A DNA stretch of 64,000 bases from an uncultured Eubacteriales bacterium (GTDB lineage: Bacteria > Bacillota > Clostridia > Oscillospirales > Oscillospiraceae). Where the stretch lies: positions 1-64,000 of the forward strand of contig UREY01000001.1 of NCBI GenBank assembly GCA_900546915.1, in the 5' to 3' direction. The notes under the pieces are model-generated. The model saw nothing but the letters and a program-made list of their open reading frames with translations. It was not told the DNA's origin and made no database searches. Below, one piece after another: positions 43,744 through 51,096 of this stretch. The first letter of the stretch is position 1. Each line of letters opens with the position of its first letter. Position numbers and translations under genes: made by a program.

Positions 43744-44289
43744 ATGTACAATTTTTTCTACCGCAATTTTAAGGCAGGCGCTATGCAGGATCCAATGACG
43801 ATCATTTGGGGAAGTTTTGCTGCGGCCGTCTGTGCGGGGTGTCTGACCTGTCGGCGTATGCCTGCTTTTGAGTTGTATGAAGTTTGCTGTGGCGTCGTGT
43901 TGAGCCGGGCCTATATTGGGGCGGAGGTTTTATGCTGTCTGCTGCCGTTGGTGATGGCCGGTGTTTTGACGTATTTTTGCCGGCGCACATGGTGCTTGGC
44001 GCTTCCTGCCATACTCTGTGGTTTTTTATTTGGTTTTTCAGTCTATGCTTTTGTCGGTGCTTTTTGCACCGCCGGTTGGGTTTTTGCTGCACTGCTTTTG
44101 GCTGGACGAGGGATTTGCCTGCTGTTTTTGTTTTGGTTTCTGCTGCGGCGCAGCCGGGAAGGACAGACGCATCTGTCCCGGGACTTGGCAATCGCCTGCT
44201 GTTTCAGCGTGTTATGTATCCTGGCATCTCATTGGCTTTTATCGCCGGTAATATCGGAATTGAGCCAATCTGTGTTTATATCAACATAA
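43744..44289 (+). CDS. Membrane protein of unknown function upstream of xerD (SpoIIM-like position)
   Basis: 181 residues with five or so hydrophobic helices and many Cys (more than ten). It begins MYNFFYRNFKAGAM. It is separated from xerD by 17 bases and shares its promoter. In Bacillus a stage II sporulation membrane protein, SpoIIM, of similar size and helix count lies near xerD (ripX), so this may be a diverged equivalent. I see no diagnostic motif and would not assign the function from sequence alone. ATG at 43744 is 7 to 8 bases after GGAGGG. Confidence 0.75.
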   Translation: MYNFFYRNFKAGAMQDPMTIIWGSFAAAVCAGCLTCRRMPAFELYEVCCGVVLSRAYIGAEVLCCLLPLVMAGVLTYFCRRTWCLALPAILCGFLFGFSVYAFVGAFCTAGWVFAALLLAGRGICLLFLFWFLLRRSREGQTHLSRDLAIACCFSVLCILASHWLLSPVISELSQSVFIST

Positions 44290-44306
44290 AAAGGAACGCT
44301 GTCGTT

Positions 44307-45188
44307 ATGTTAGATCTAATCTCTGCCTATGAGAACTACCTGGTCAATGTAAAGCAAGCGTCCGGCAATACCACCGTCTCATATTTACGGGATGTCCGGC
44401 AATTTGCCGGATGGCTGCGTGATACGGAAGAGGCAGAGCTTGTGGACGCGACCCAACAGAATATTTCTGCCTACCTGCTCCAGCTCTCCGGGGAAGGCCG
44501 TTCTTCCGCTACCATTTCCCGGTCGGTTGCCAGCTTAAAGAATTTCTTCGCGTATTTGGTTTCTTCCGGCTTTTTAAAAGAGACGCCGGTGCAAGACGTA
44601 CATGTGGAACGGGGAGAGAAAAAGCTGCCGCAAATTCTCACGGGTCGGGAGGTGGAGCTTTTGCTGTCACAGCCCTCCTGTATGGATGCAAAGGGGTACC
44701 GAGACCGCGCTATGCTGGAGGTCATGTATGCCACCGGCCTGCGGGTCAGTGAGCTCACGGGTCTAAATGTAGATGATGTCAGTTTGGACGGCGGCTTTGT
44801 AAAATGCGGTGGTAAGAAAACCCGCCTGGTTCCGATGTATCCTGGAGCGGTGAAGGCTTTGAGCAACTATATGCGGGACGTGCGGCCCGGCATGGTGGCC
44901 AATCCTGGAGAACCTGCCCTTTTTGTCAACGTGAGCGGAGAGCGCATAAGCCGGCAGGGATTCTGGAAGATTCTGAAGCACTATCAAGAGACGGCTCACA
45001 TTGAAAAAGACATTACGCCGCACACCCTGCGGCATAGTTTTGCGGTGCATTTGCTGGAAAATGGAGCGGATTTGCACTCCATCCAGGAAATGATGGGCCA
45101 CAGTGATATTTCTTCGACTCAGCTTTATACACAACTGGTCAATCAGAATCTGAAAAGTGTCTATCAAAAATGTCATCCAAAGGCATAA
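44307..45188 (+). CDS. xerD: Tyrosine recombinase XerD
   Basis: Site-specific recombinase that resolves chromosome dimers at dif. The N-terminal SAM-like core-binding domain is residues 1-90 and the catalytic domain about 105-285. The catalytic set is complete: Arg146 in ATGLRVSEL, Lys170 or Lys171, His239 and Arg242 in HTLRHSF, His265 in MGHSDI, and nucleophile Tyr274 in TQLYT. 293 residues, the usual length. ATG at 44307 follows AAAGGA; a longer open frame starting in the preceding gene is rejected. Confidence 0.92.
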   Translation: MLDLISAYENYLVNVKQASGNTTVSYLRDVRQFAGWLRDTEEAELVDATQQNISAYLLQLSGEGRSSATISRSVASLKNFFAYLVSSGFLKETPVQDVHVERGEKKLPQILTGREVELLLSQPSCMDAKGYRDRAMLEVMYATGLRVSELTGLNVDDVSLDGGFVKCGGKKTRLVPMYPGAVKALSNYMRDVRPGMVANPGEPALFVNVSGERISRQGFWKILKHYQETAHIEKDITPHTLRHSFAVHLLENGADLHSIQEMMGHSDISSTQLYTQLVNQNLKSVYQKCHPKA

Positions 45189-45226
45189 ATTCCGGAGGTC
45201 CGCAGCCTGCGGGCCTCCGGAATTTT
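45189..45226 (+). terminator. Terminator of xerD
   Basis: Stem ATTCCGGAGG with CCGCAG, pairing with CTGCGG and CCTCCGGAAT, followed by TTTTT, directly at the stop codon. Confidence 0.93.
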
Positions 45227-45255
45227 TGCATCCGGTTTAGAAGGGGGCCATTTCT

Positions 45256-45945
45256 GTGCGTTTGTTGCTGGCGGAAGACGAGCGTGAATTGTCCGACGCG
45301 CTCTGCGCCATTTTAAAACACAATCACTATTCAGTGGATCCGGTATACAACGGTCGGGATGCCTTGGACTATATCCAGGCCGGGCAATACGACGGTGCCA
45401 TTCTGGATATTATGATGCCGGGTCTGGACGGCCTGTCTGTTTTGCAGTATATACGGGAAGAGGGAAATGTGATTCCCGTTTTGTTGTTAACGGCAAAATC
45501 TCAGGTAGACGACCGGATCCGTGGGCTGGACATGGGAGCCGATGATTACCTGGTCAAGCCATTTGCCATGGGGGAGCTTTTGGCCCGCATTCGCGCTATG
45601 ACGCGCCGGCGCACAGATGCAGCCACAAACCTACTGCAATTCGGCGACCTCTCTTTGAGCCGGGAAATTTTCACCTTGACCGGTCCACTGGGCAAACAGC
45701 GGTTAGGAAATAAAGAATTTCAAATGCTGGAGCTCTTAATGGAAAACCCAAACCGTGTCATCTCCACGGAGCAGTTTCTCTCGCGGATATGGGGATATGA
45801 TGCGGAGACGGAGATCAGCGTGGTGTGGGTCTATATTTCCGGTCTACGCAAAAAATTGCACGCCGTCGGCAGCACCGTAGAGATCAGGGCCAACCGAGGT
45901 GTTGGGTATCTACTGGCAAGTGAAGCCAGGGAGGAAACGCCGTGA
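45256..45945 (+). CDS. OmpR-family response regulator
   Basis: 229-residue DNA-binding regulator. Receiver domain 1-120 with Asp8 and phospho-acceptor Asp51 in AILDIMMPG, and conserved Lys near residue 102 in DYLVKPF. The winged-helix output domain (about 130-225) has the family pattern GNKEFQMLELLMENPNRVIS and RGVGYLL. Start GTG at 45256 follows AAGGGGG. Its last codon overlaps the kinase start, so the pair is translationally coupled. It may control the VTC/DUF4956/lipoprotein genes that follow. Confidence 0.93.
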   Translation: MRLLLAEDERELSDALCAILKHNHYSVDPVYNGRDALDYIQAGQYDGAILDIMMPGLDGLSVLQYIREEGNVIPVLLLTAKSQVDDRIRGLDMGADDYLVKPFAMGELLARIRAMTRRRTDAATNLLQFGDLSLSREIFTLTGPLGKQRLGNKEFQMLELLMENPNRVISTEQFLSRIWGYDAETEISVVWVYISGLRKKLHAVGSTVEIRANRGVGYLLASEAREETP

Positions 45946-47180
45946 TTCGAAAACTGCAGCGAAAGTTTATCGGAATCGTCATGCTTTCTCTAGGAATTGT
46001 CATTGTTATTCTGTTGGGTTCTATTAACCTATTTAAATATTACAATACTGCGAATCATGCAGATGATATGCTGCGTTATCTCTCAGAAAATAACGGTCGT
46101 TTCCCAGATGAAAAGAAACTGCCCTCCGAAAAATGGGACAAGCCCAAACCAGACGGAATCAATGAAGAAACCGGATTTAAGACTCGATACTTTGTAATTT
46201 GGCTGGATATTAAGGGGAATGTGCTCCGGATCAATACCGGCCATATTGCTTCTGTTTCTTCTGAGGAAGCCATTGCCTATGGACAGCGCGCTGTTGCCGA
46301 AGGAAAATCCAATGGGTATGATGGGCACTATCGTTATGGCGTGATGTCGACTGCAGACGGAAGCATGGTCATCTTCTTGGATTGCAGCACGGAGTTGAAC
46401 AGTGACAGAATTTTTCTGCTTCTCTCCTTTGCCATTGGAACCGTGGCTTTTGCTCTCGTTTCTTTCATTGCGGCGCTGTTCTCCCGGAGAGCCATTCGTC
46501 CCTTTCAAGAGGCCATGCAGAAACAACAGCAATTTTTAGAAGATGCTGGACATGAGTTAAAGACGCCGTTGGCAATTATTTCAGCCAACAACGATGTACT
46601 GGAGCTAACCGATGGGAAGAGTCAGTGGACGGACAGCATCCGTAATCAGGTGTCCCGGATGGACAGCCTACTTCAATCTATGCTTGCTTTGACCAAATTA
46701 GATATGGAGCGTCCTGTGCTGCAAATGCAGTCCGTGCATTTGAGTCGGCTGGTATCTGAAACCATAGAATCTTTTCGCATTTTGGCGCAGGCCAATCAAG
46801 TTGTCTTAACGGATTCCGTGCAACCCGGTGTTGATGTCACAGGAGATCCGGCCAGCCTGCAACAGTTAATTTCTATTCTTTTGGAAAATGCCGTGAAGTA
46901 CGCCGGCGCCGATGGACAGGTGTCCATACAGTTGCAGCTGCGGGGAAAGACGCCGTGCCTTTGGGTAGAAAACACGTGCGTGGAACTTCCATCCGGGGAT
47001 TTAAACCGACTGTTTGACCGGTTTTACCGCGCGGACACCTCACGGTCCCGAGAAACGGGAGGATATGGGATTGGGCTTTCTATTGCAAAATCAATTTGTC
47101 ATGCACATCACGCTAAGATTTGGGCGGCGGTTACAGCACCTGATTCCATCCGATTCACCGTTACTTTTACCCCCAAATAG
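45942..47180 (+). CDS. Membrane sensor histidine kinase
   Basis: 412 residues. Two membrane helices (11-30 and 157-181) flank an extracellular loop of about 125 residues that must sense the signal. A HisKA domain follows with His204 in DAGHELKTPLA, then ATP-binding motifs ENAVKY (N-box) and GGYGIGLSIAK (G-box). Start GTG at 45942, 6 bases after GGGAGGAAA. No HAMP domain is obvious between the second helix and the H-box. Confidence 0.92.
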   Translation: MIRKLQRKFIGIVMLSLGIVIVILLGSINLFKYYNTANHADDMLRYLSENNGRFPDEKKLPSEKWDKPKPDGINEETGFKTRYFVIWLDIKGNVLRINTGHIASVSSEEAIAYGQRAVAEGKSNGYDGHYRYGVMSTADGSMVIFLDCSTELNSDRIFLLLSFAIGTVAFALVSFIAALFSRRAIRPFQEAMQKQQQFLEDAGHELKTPLAIISANNDVLELTDGKSQWTDSIRNQVSRMDSLLQSMLALTKLDMERPVLQMQSVHLSRLVSETIESFRILAQANQVVLTDSVQPGVDVTGDPASLQQLISILLENAVKYAGADGQVSIQLQLRGKTPCLWVENTCVELPSGDLNRLFDRFYRADTSRSRETGGYGIGLSIAKSICHAHHAKIWAAVTAPDSIRFTVTFTPK

Positions 47181-47186
47181 ACACAA

Positions 47187-47230
47187 AACACTGCCACGGC
47201 AGCCGGATTGACCGCTGTGGCAGTGTTATT
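47187..47230 (+). terminator. Terminator of the two-component operon
   Basis: Arms AACACTGCCAC / GTGGCAGTGTT with an inner GGC/GCT and a trailing TTATTTA, 7 bases past the kinase stop. The VTC gene that follows may therefore be separately transcribed. I see no convincing promoter for it beyond a TATAGT near 47287. Confidence 0.75.
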
Positions 47231-47322
47231 TACATTTTATTTCCCTTTTTCATACAGGGATTTAACTTCCTTTAAGGTTTCTGCTGTATAGTACAGACAT
47301 GAAACGAAAAAGGAGCGCACCT

Positions 47323-48084
47323 ATGGAATCAGGCAGTTTTTTTCAAAGGTTAGAACAGAAGTATCTGTTGGATGAACCTCTCTACATGACCATTCGGAAT
47401 GAATTTTCAGCGCACATGACCCAGGATCAATACGGAAACAGTCAAATTTCCAGCGTTTATTTTGATACACCAAGCCATCAATTAATTCGTCAGTCTTTAG
47501 AAAAACCGGCTTATAAAGAAAAGCTGCGCTTACGCTGCTACGGCACACCGGCACCGCAGGTCTCTGCTTTTGTTGAGCTTAAGAAAAAGTATAAGGGGAC
47601 GGTATACAAGAGAAGGGTAGAGATGCCCCTGCAGGAGGCAGAAGCCTATTTATATCGCGGCTGCCGTCCCGGTAAAGATTGCCAGATTCTGCGTGAGGTG
47701 GACTACATGCGCCGGTTTTACGGAGGACTCGTTCCATCTGTCTATATTGGCTATGAACGGCTCGCACTATACAGTTTGGAAGATCCCAATCTGCGCGTTA
47801 CGTTTGATTGGAATCTACTTTGGCGGAGCCAAAATTTACACTTGGGCGCGGATTCAGCCGACCGGCCGCTTTTATCCGAAAAGCAGTTTTTAATGGAGAT
47901 TAAACTGGCAGGCGCCATGCCCATGTGGATGGTTACGTTATTTGACAAATATCAGGTTTTTCCCACTTCATTTTCCAAATATGGAACAGCCTATCAGAAA
48001 ATTGCCGCACAGGGTGGGTTCCGTAAAACGGCTGAAGTTTCTTTGGCCAATGGCGTTAAGAAAGGATTGATTATTTGTGCTTAA
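47323..48084 (+). CDS. VTC-domain (polyphosphate polymerase / CYTH-like) protein
   Basis: 253-residue cytoplasmic protein related to the catalytic domain of yeast Vtc4, which makes polyphosphate. Features of the tunnel fold are present: EQKYLLD near the N-terminus, KEKLRLRCYG (basic strand), VELKKKYKG, YKRRVEMP, RVTFDW, FLMEIKLAG (metal-binding Glu) and SFSKYGTAYQK. No obvious catalytic residue is missing, so activity is plausible. ATG at 47323 is 8 bases after AAAGGAG; an ATG at 47299 lies ahead of that ribosome site. It overlaps the DUF4956 gene by 8 bases. Confidence 0.88.
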   Translation: MESGSFFQRLEQKYLLDEPLYMTIRNEFSAHMTQDQYGNSQISSVYFDTPSHQLIRQSLEKPAYKEKLRLRCYGTPAPQVSAFVELKKKYKGTVYKRRVEMPLQEAEAYLYRGCRPGKDCQILREVDYMRRFYGGLVPSVYIGYERLALYSLEDPNLRVTFDWNLLWRSQNLHLGADSADRPLLSEKQFLMEIKLAGAMPMWMVTLFDKYQVFPTSFSKYGTAYQKIAAQGGFRKTAEVSLANGVKKGLIICA

Positions 48085-48763
48085 TGAAATATTTTCCAGC
48101 GTTTTTCCCTCCGGCACATCTACTTTTTCTCTCGGCCCGTTTCTGGCATGCACCGTCGTTTCCTTGCTGCTGGGTTTGTTGATTGCATGGACCCACACAT
48201 ATCGAAATTCCTGTACCAGAAGCTTTCTTCTGACGTTGGTTACGCTGCCGGCGATGGTACAAGTCGTCATTATGCTGGTTAACGGCAGTATTGGTACCGG
48301 CGTTGCAGTGATGGGTACTTTTAGCTTGGTCCGCTTTCGCTCCGTTCCGGGAAATGCCCGGGAAATTGGAAGTGTTTTTCTGGCAATGGCAATCGGCTTA
48401 GCAACCGGAATGGGATATCTCGCTGTTGCCGTGCTGTTTACTGTCCTGCTGTGTGGATTGGACTTGTTGTTATCGATTGCCGGCTTTGGCAGGGAAGTGC
48501 CGGGTACACGAAATCTTCGGATTACAATCCCAGAGGGGTTGGACTATGAGGGTGTCTTTGATGACCTGTTTCAAACATATGTCAAAAGCTGGGAATTGGA
48601 GAGTGTAAAAACGGCCAACATGGGAAGCTTGTACCGACTTTGCTACCGGATTGTTTTGAAAAACAACATCAGTGAAAAAGCATTTTTGGACGACTTACGC
48701 TGCCGGAACGGAAATCTGGAAATTTCCTGCAGTAAAATCGCTTCCAACGAAGAGATGCTTTAA
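48077..48763 (+). CDS. DUF4956 membrane protein
   Basis: 228 residues: four or so hydrophobic helices in the first 135 residues, including LVNGSIGTGVAVMGTFSLVRFRS, then a soluble C-terminal domain of about 90 residues. This matches the DUF4956 family, which is frequently found beside VTC-domain genes. Its role is not known; by association it may export or anchor the product of the VTC protein. Start GTG at 48077 overlaps the preceding stop, with AAGG upstream. Confidence 0.85.
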   Translation: MLNEIFSSVFPSGTSTFSLGPFLACTVVSLLLGLLIAWTHTYRNSCTRSFLLTLVTLPAMVQVVIMLVNGSIGTGVAVMGTFSLVRFRSVPGNAREIGSVFLAMAIGLATGMGYLAVAVLFTVLLCGLDLLLSIAGFGREVPGTRNLRITIPEGLDYEGVFDDLFQTYVKSWELESVKTANMGSLYRLCYRIVLKNNISEKAFLDDLRCRNGNLEISCSKIASNEEML

Positions 48764-48790
48764 CAATATCGCACGGGGGTGTGGTTTACA

Positions 48791-50656
48791 ATGAAAAAGT
48801 TCATACAAACTTTAACCTGGGTCGTAGTGGCGGCGATTGCCATAAATCTGCTGCAGGGTTGCACTTCCCCGCAGCAGGACTCGGAGACCACTGTGCCGGC
48901 TGCTGACTCGGGTCAGCTTTTTGAAGCGTCTGACCTGGAGGTAGGGTACGACGAGACCTCCACAACTGAAATCACCTGCCTGGATGACGCGGTACAGATT
49001 GACGGCAGCGGAGCGGAAGCAACTGATGGAGTGGTCACCATAACACAGGGGGGCGTCTATATTTTTTCGGGTACCCTATCCGGACAGCTGCTGGTCCGCG
49101 CGGAGAAGCAGCAGGTCCAGTTGGTATTGGACAATATCTGTGTAACTTGTCCGGACGGACCGGCTCTTCTGATTGAAGAGGCGGAAAAGGTTCTCATCCT
49201 GCTGGCCGAAGATTCCGTCAATTCTCTCACAGACAGCCAAACCTATACCCTGGATGCCGGAGAAGACGAACCGAATGCCTGCCTTTATTCCAAAGCGGAT
49301 TTGACCATCAACGGTGCAGGAACGCTGCATATAACCGGCCGCTACAACCATGGGATTTACTGCAAGGACATACTCTCCATTACCGGCGGTACCTTTTCGA
49401 TTGATGCGGTCAACGACGGAGTAAAAGGGAAGGACGGTGTCAAAATTTTAACGGCGGACATGACCATCGAGGCCGGTGGAGACGGCATCCAATCCAACCG
49501 GGATGACGACGTCAACCTGGGCTATATCTCCATTGGCGGCGGAACCTTCCAAATCACTGCAGCTCTGGATGGAATTCAAGCGGAGACGACGCTGGAAATT
49601 TCTGGCGGTACTTTCCAGGTGACCAGTGGGGGCGGGAGCAGCAATGCCGTTGTACAAAGCAACGGCGAACAAAACCCCAACTGGGGTCAATGGCCTAACC
49701 CAATGGGCAGCGGCGGAATTGCAGATGAGACGGATACTTCCGACAGCGCAAAGGGACTCAAAGCCGGTACTGCCGTGCTAATTTCCGGCGGGGTATTTGA
49801 ACTGGATGCTTCCGACGACGCAGTTCATTCCAATGGAACCATGGATATTTCCGGCGGCAATTTCACCATCTCCACGGGAGACGATGGATTTCACAGTGAC
49901 GGGGCGCTGAGCATCAGCGCAGGTACCATTCAAATCCATACCAGCTATGAGGGAATAGAGGGACTGAGTATTGCAATCTCCGGCGGCGACCTAACCGTAT
50001 CTGCTTCCGATGACGGCCTAAACGCGGCGGGTGGCTCTGACGGGTCAATGGGATTTGACCGGGACTTCTTTGCAGAGGGGAGTGACTCCGATTGCTTCAT
50101 CCGGATCTCAGGCGGCACGCTAACCATTGCAGCACAGGGAGATGGGATTGATTCCAACGGCGCGCTCTATCTAGAGGGCGGAACCGTATACATCAGCGGC
50201 CCAACTTCCTCCGCCAACAGCGCCCTGGATTACGGTTCTACTGCGGAAATCACCGGGGGCACGATCGTTGCCGTAGGCAGCGCAGGCATGGCTTCCGGAT
50301 TTACATCCGGTTCCAGCCAGTATTCCTTCCTGACTGCATTTGCTTCTGTTGTCTCAGCCGGAACAGAGCTGACCGTCACAGACTCCGACGGCAACATCCT
50401 TTGTTCTTATATGCCGGTTCAAGACTACCAGAGCCTTGTTATCAGCACACCGGAGCTGATAGCTGGAGAGTGCTACACCATAACAGCCGGTGAGCAGACC
50501 ACGAAGGTCACTTTAACCGACATTGTGACCAACTCCGGCGGGATGATAGGCGCCATGGAAGGTTTTGGCGACCGTCCGGGAGGTATGACGCCGCCCAACG
50601 GTGTGCAGCCACATGATATACCACCGGATGACGGGGACGATGCCAGGAATTTTTAG
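48791..50656 (+). CDS. Secreted beta-helix lipoprotein, carbohydrate-binding (DUF4353 / Cthe_2159-like)
   Basis: 621-residue surface lipoprotein. A signal peptide with lipobox LQGC (Cys near 24) is followed by an acidic linker. A long region of Asp/Gly-rich repeats then contains many copies of the pattern ISGGTF/ISGGxL (from about residue 150 to 480), which builds a right-handed parallel beta-helix. The family member Cthe_2159 binds polygalacturonic acid and Ca2+. The C-terminus is rich in Gly, Pro and Asp. It is translated after DUF4956 (28 bases) and completes a VTC/DUF4956/lipoprotein cassette. Confidence 0.85.
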   Translation: MKKFIQTLTWVVVAAIAINLLQGCTSPQQDSETTVPAADSGQLFEASDLEVGYDETSTTEITCLDDAVQIDGSGAEATDGVVTITQGGVYIFSGTLSGQLLVRAEKQQVQLVLDNICVTCPDGPALLIEEAEKVLILLAEDSVNSLTDSQTYTLDAGEDEPNACLYSKADLTINGAGTLHITGRYNHGIYCKDILSITGGTFSIDAVNDGVKGKDGVKILTADMTIEAGGDGIQSNRDDDVNLGYISIGGGTFQITAALDGIQAETTLEISGGTFQVTSGGGSSNAVVQSNGEQNPNWGQWPNPMGSGGIADETDTSDSAKGLKAGTAVLISGGVFELDASDDAVHSNGTMDISGGNFTISTGDDGFHSDGALSISAGTIQIHTSYEGIEGLSIAISGGDLTVSASDDGLNAAGGSDGSMGFDRDFFAEGSDSDCFIRISGGTLTIAAQGDGIDSNGALYLEGGTVYISGPTSSANSALDYGSTAEITGGTIVAVGSAGMASGFTSGSSQYSFLTAFASVVSAGTELTVTDSDGNILCSYMPVQDYQSLVISTPELIAGECYTITAGEQTTKVTLTDIVTNSGGMIGAMEGFGDRPGGMTPPNGVQPHDIPPDDGDDARNF

Positions 50657-50671
50657 TTCTAATAACAAATG

Positions 50672-50723
50672 AACGCCTCGCACAGGCAGGATACTTTAGC
50701 ATCCTGGCCAGATGCGAGGCGTT
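50672..50723 (+). ncRNA. Stem-loop preceding the group II intron remnant
   Basis: Perfect 11-base-pair stem AACGCCTCGCA / TGCGAGGCGTT enclosing CAGGAT/ATCCTG. It lies 15 bases past the lipoprotein stop. It has no U-tract and abuts the intron-like sequence, so it is either part of the intron remnant or the transcript end of the lipoprotein gene. Confidence 0.5.
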
Positions 50724-50737
50724 GCACTGATGCGATT

Positions 50738-50810
50738 GAACTGCCGTGTACGGAACCGTATATCCCGTGGTGTGAGAGGTCGGGGCTAGACGCCTCTCCT
50801 ACTGGATTTT
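50738..50810 (+). mobile_element. Remnant of a group II intron (domains V-VI), no reverse transcriptase
   Basis: Bases 50738-50771 are 34 long, the normal size of domain V, and read like it: GAACTGCCGTGTACGG, GAAC loop, CGTATA, then CCCGTGGT. It is followed by GTGTGAGAGGTCGGGG and a hairpin closing with CCTACT, the pattern of domain VI. The lower stem has at least two mismatches, so it is probably dead. No reverse transcriptase frame is nearby. The gap 50811-51096 otherwise holds only a terminator for nifJ. Confidence 0.6.
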
Positions 50811-51004
50811 CTAATCTGAAGAAGAATCTGAGAAGAAGAGTAGAGAGAACGTCGCGTGCCGTGCCATGTGAGGCCCCGTAGCCCACTATGAGCGCAGTGA
50901 GCAGCGCCGGCGCCCCCTCTCTGTTGCCTCCATCACGAAATAGCATCTCGGGATGCTGGAAGCTTCGGGAAAAGTGTTTTTGGAGCCGCATGCCTAAAAT
51001 AAAT

Positions 51005-51030
51005 CGGCCAGCAGCTTTTGCTGCTGGCCG
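51005..51030 (-). terminator. Terminator of nifJ
   Basis: Perfect 11-base-pair stem CGGCCAGCAGC / GCTGCTGGCCG with a 4-base loop. On the minus strand it is followed by ATTTATTTT. Confidence 0.85.
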
Positions 51031-51096
51031 AAAAATTGGGTGTGACTTTATGACTCTCTAAACAGGTCTATGCACCAGGTAAACGTAAGAGAAAAC

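Noticed and set aside
50659..50991. 110-residue minus-strand open frame after the lipoprotein gene
   Set aside because: It overlaps the intron remnant and hairpin, has no ribosome site and no domain.
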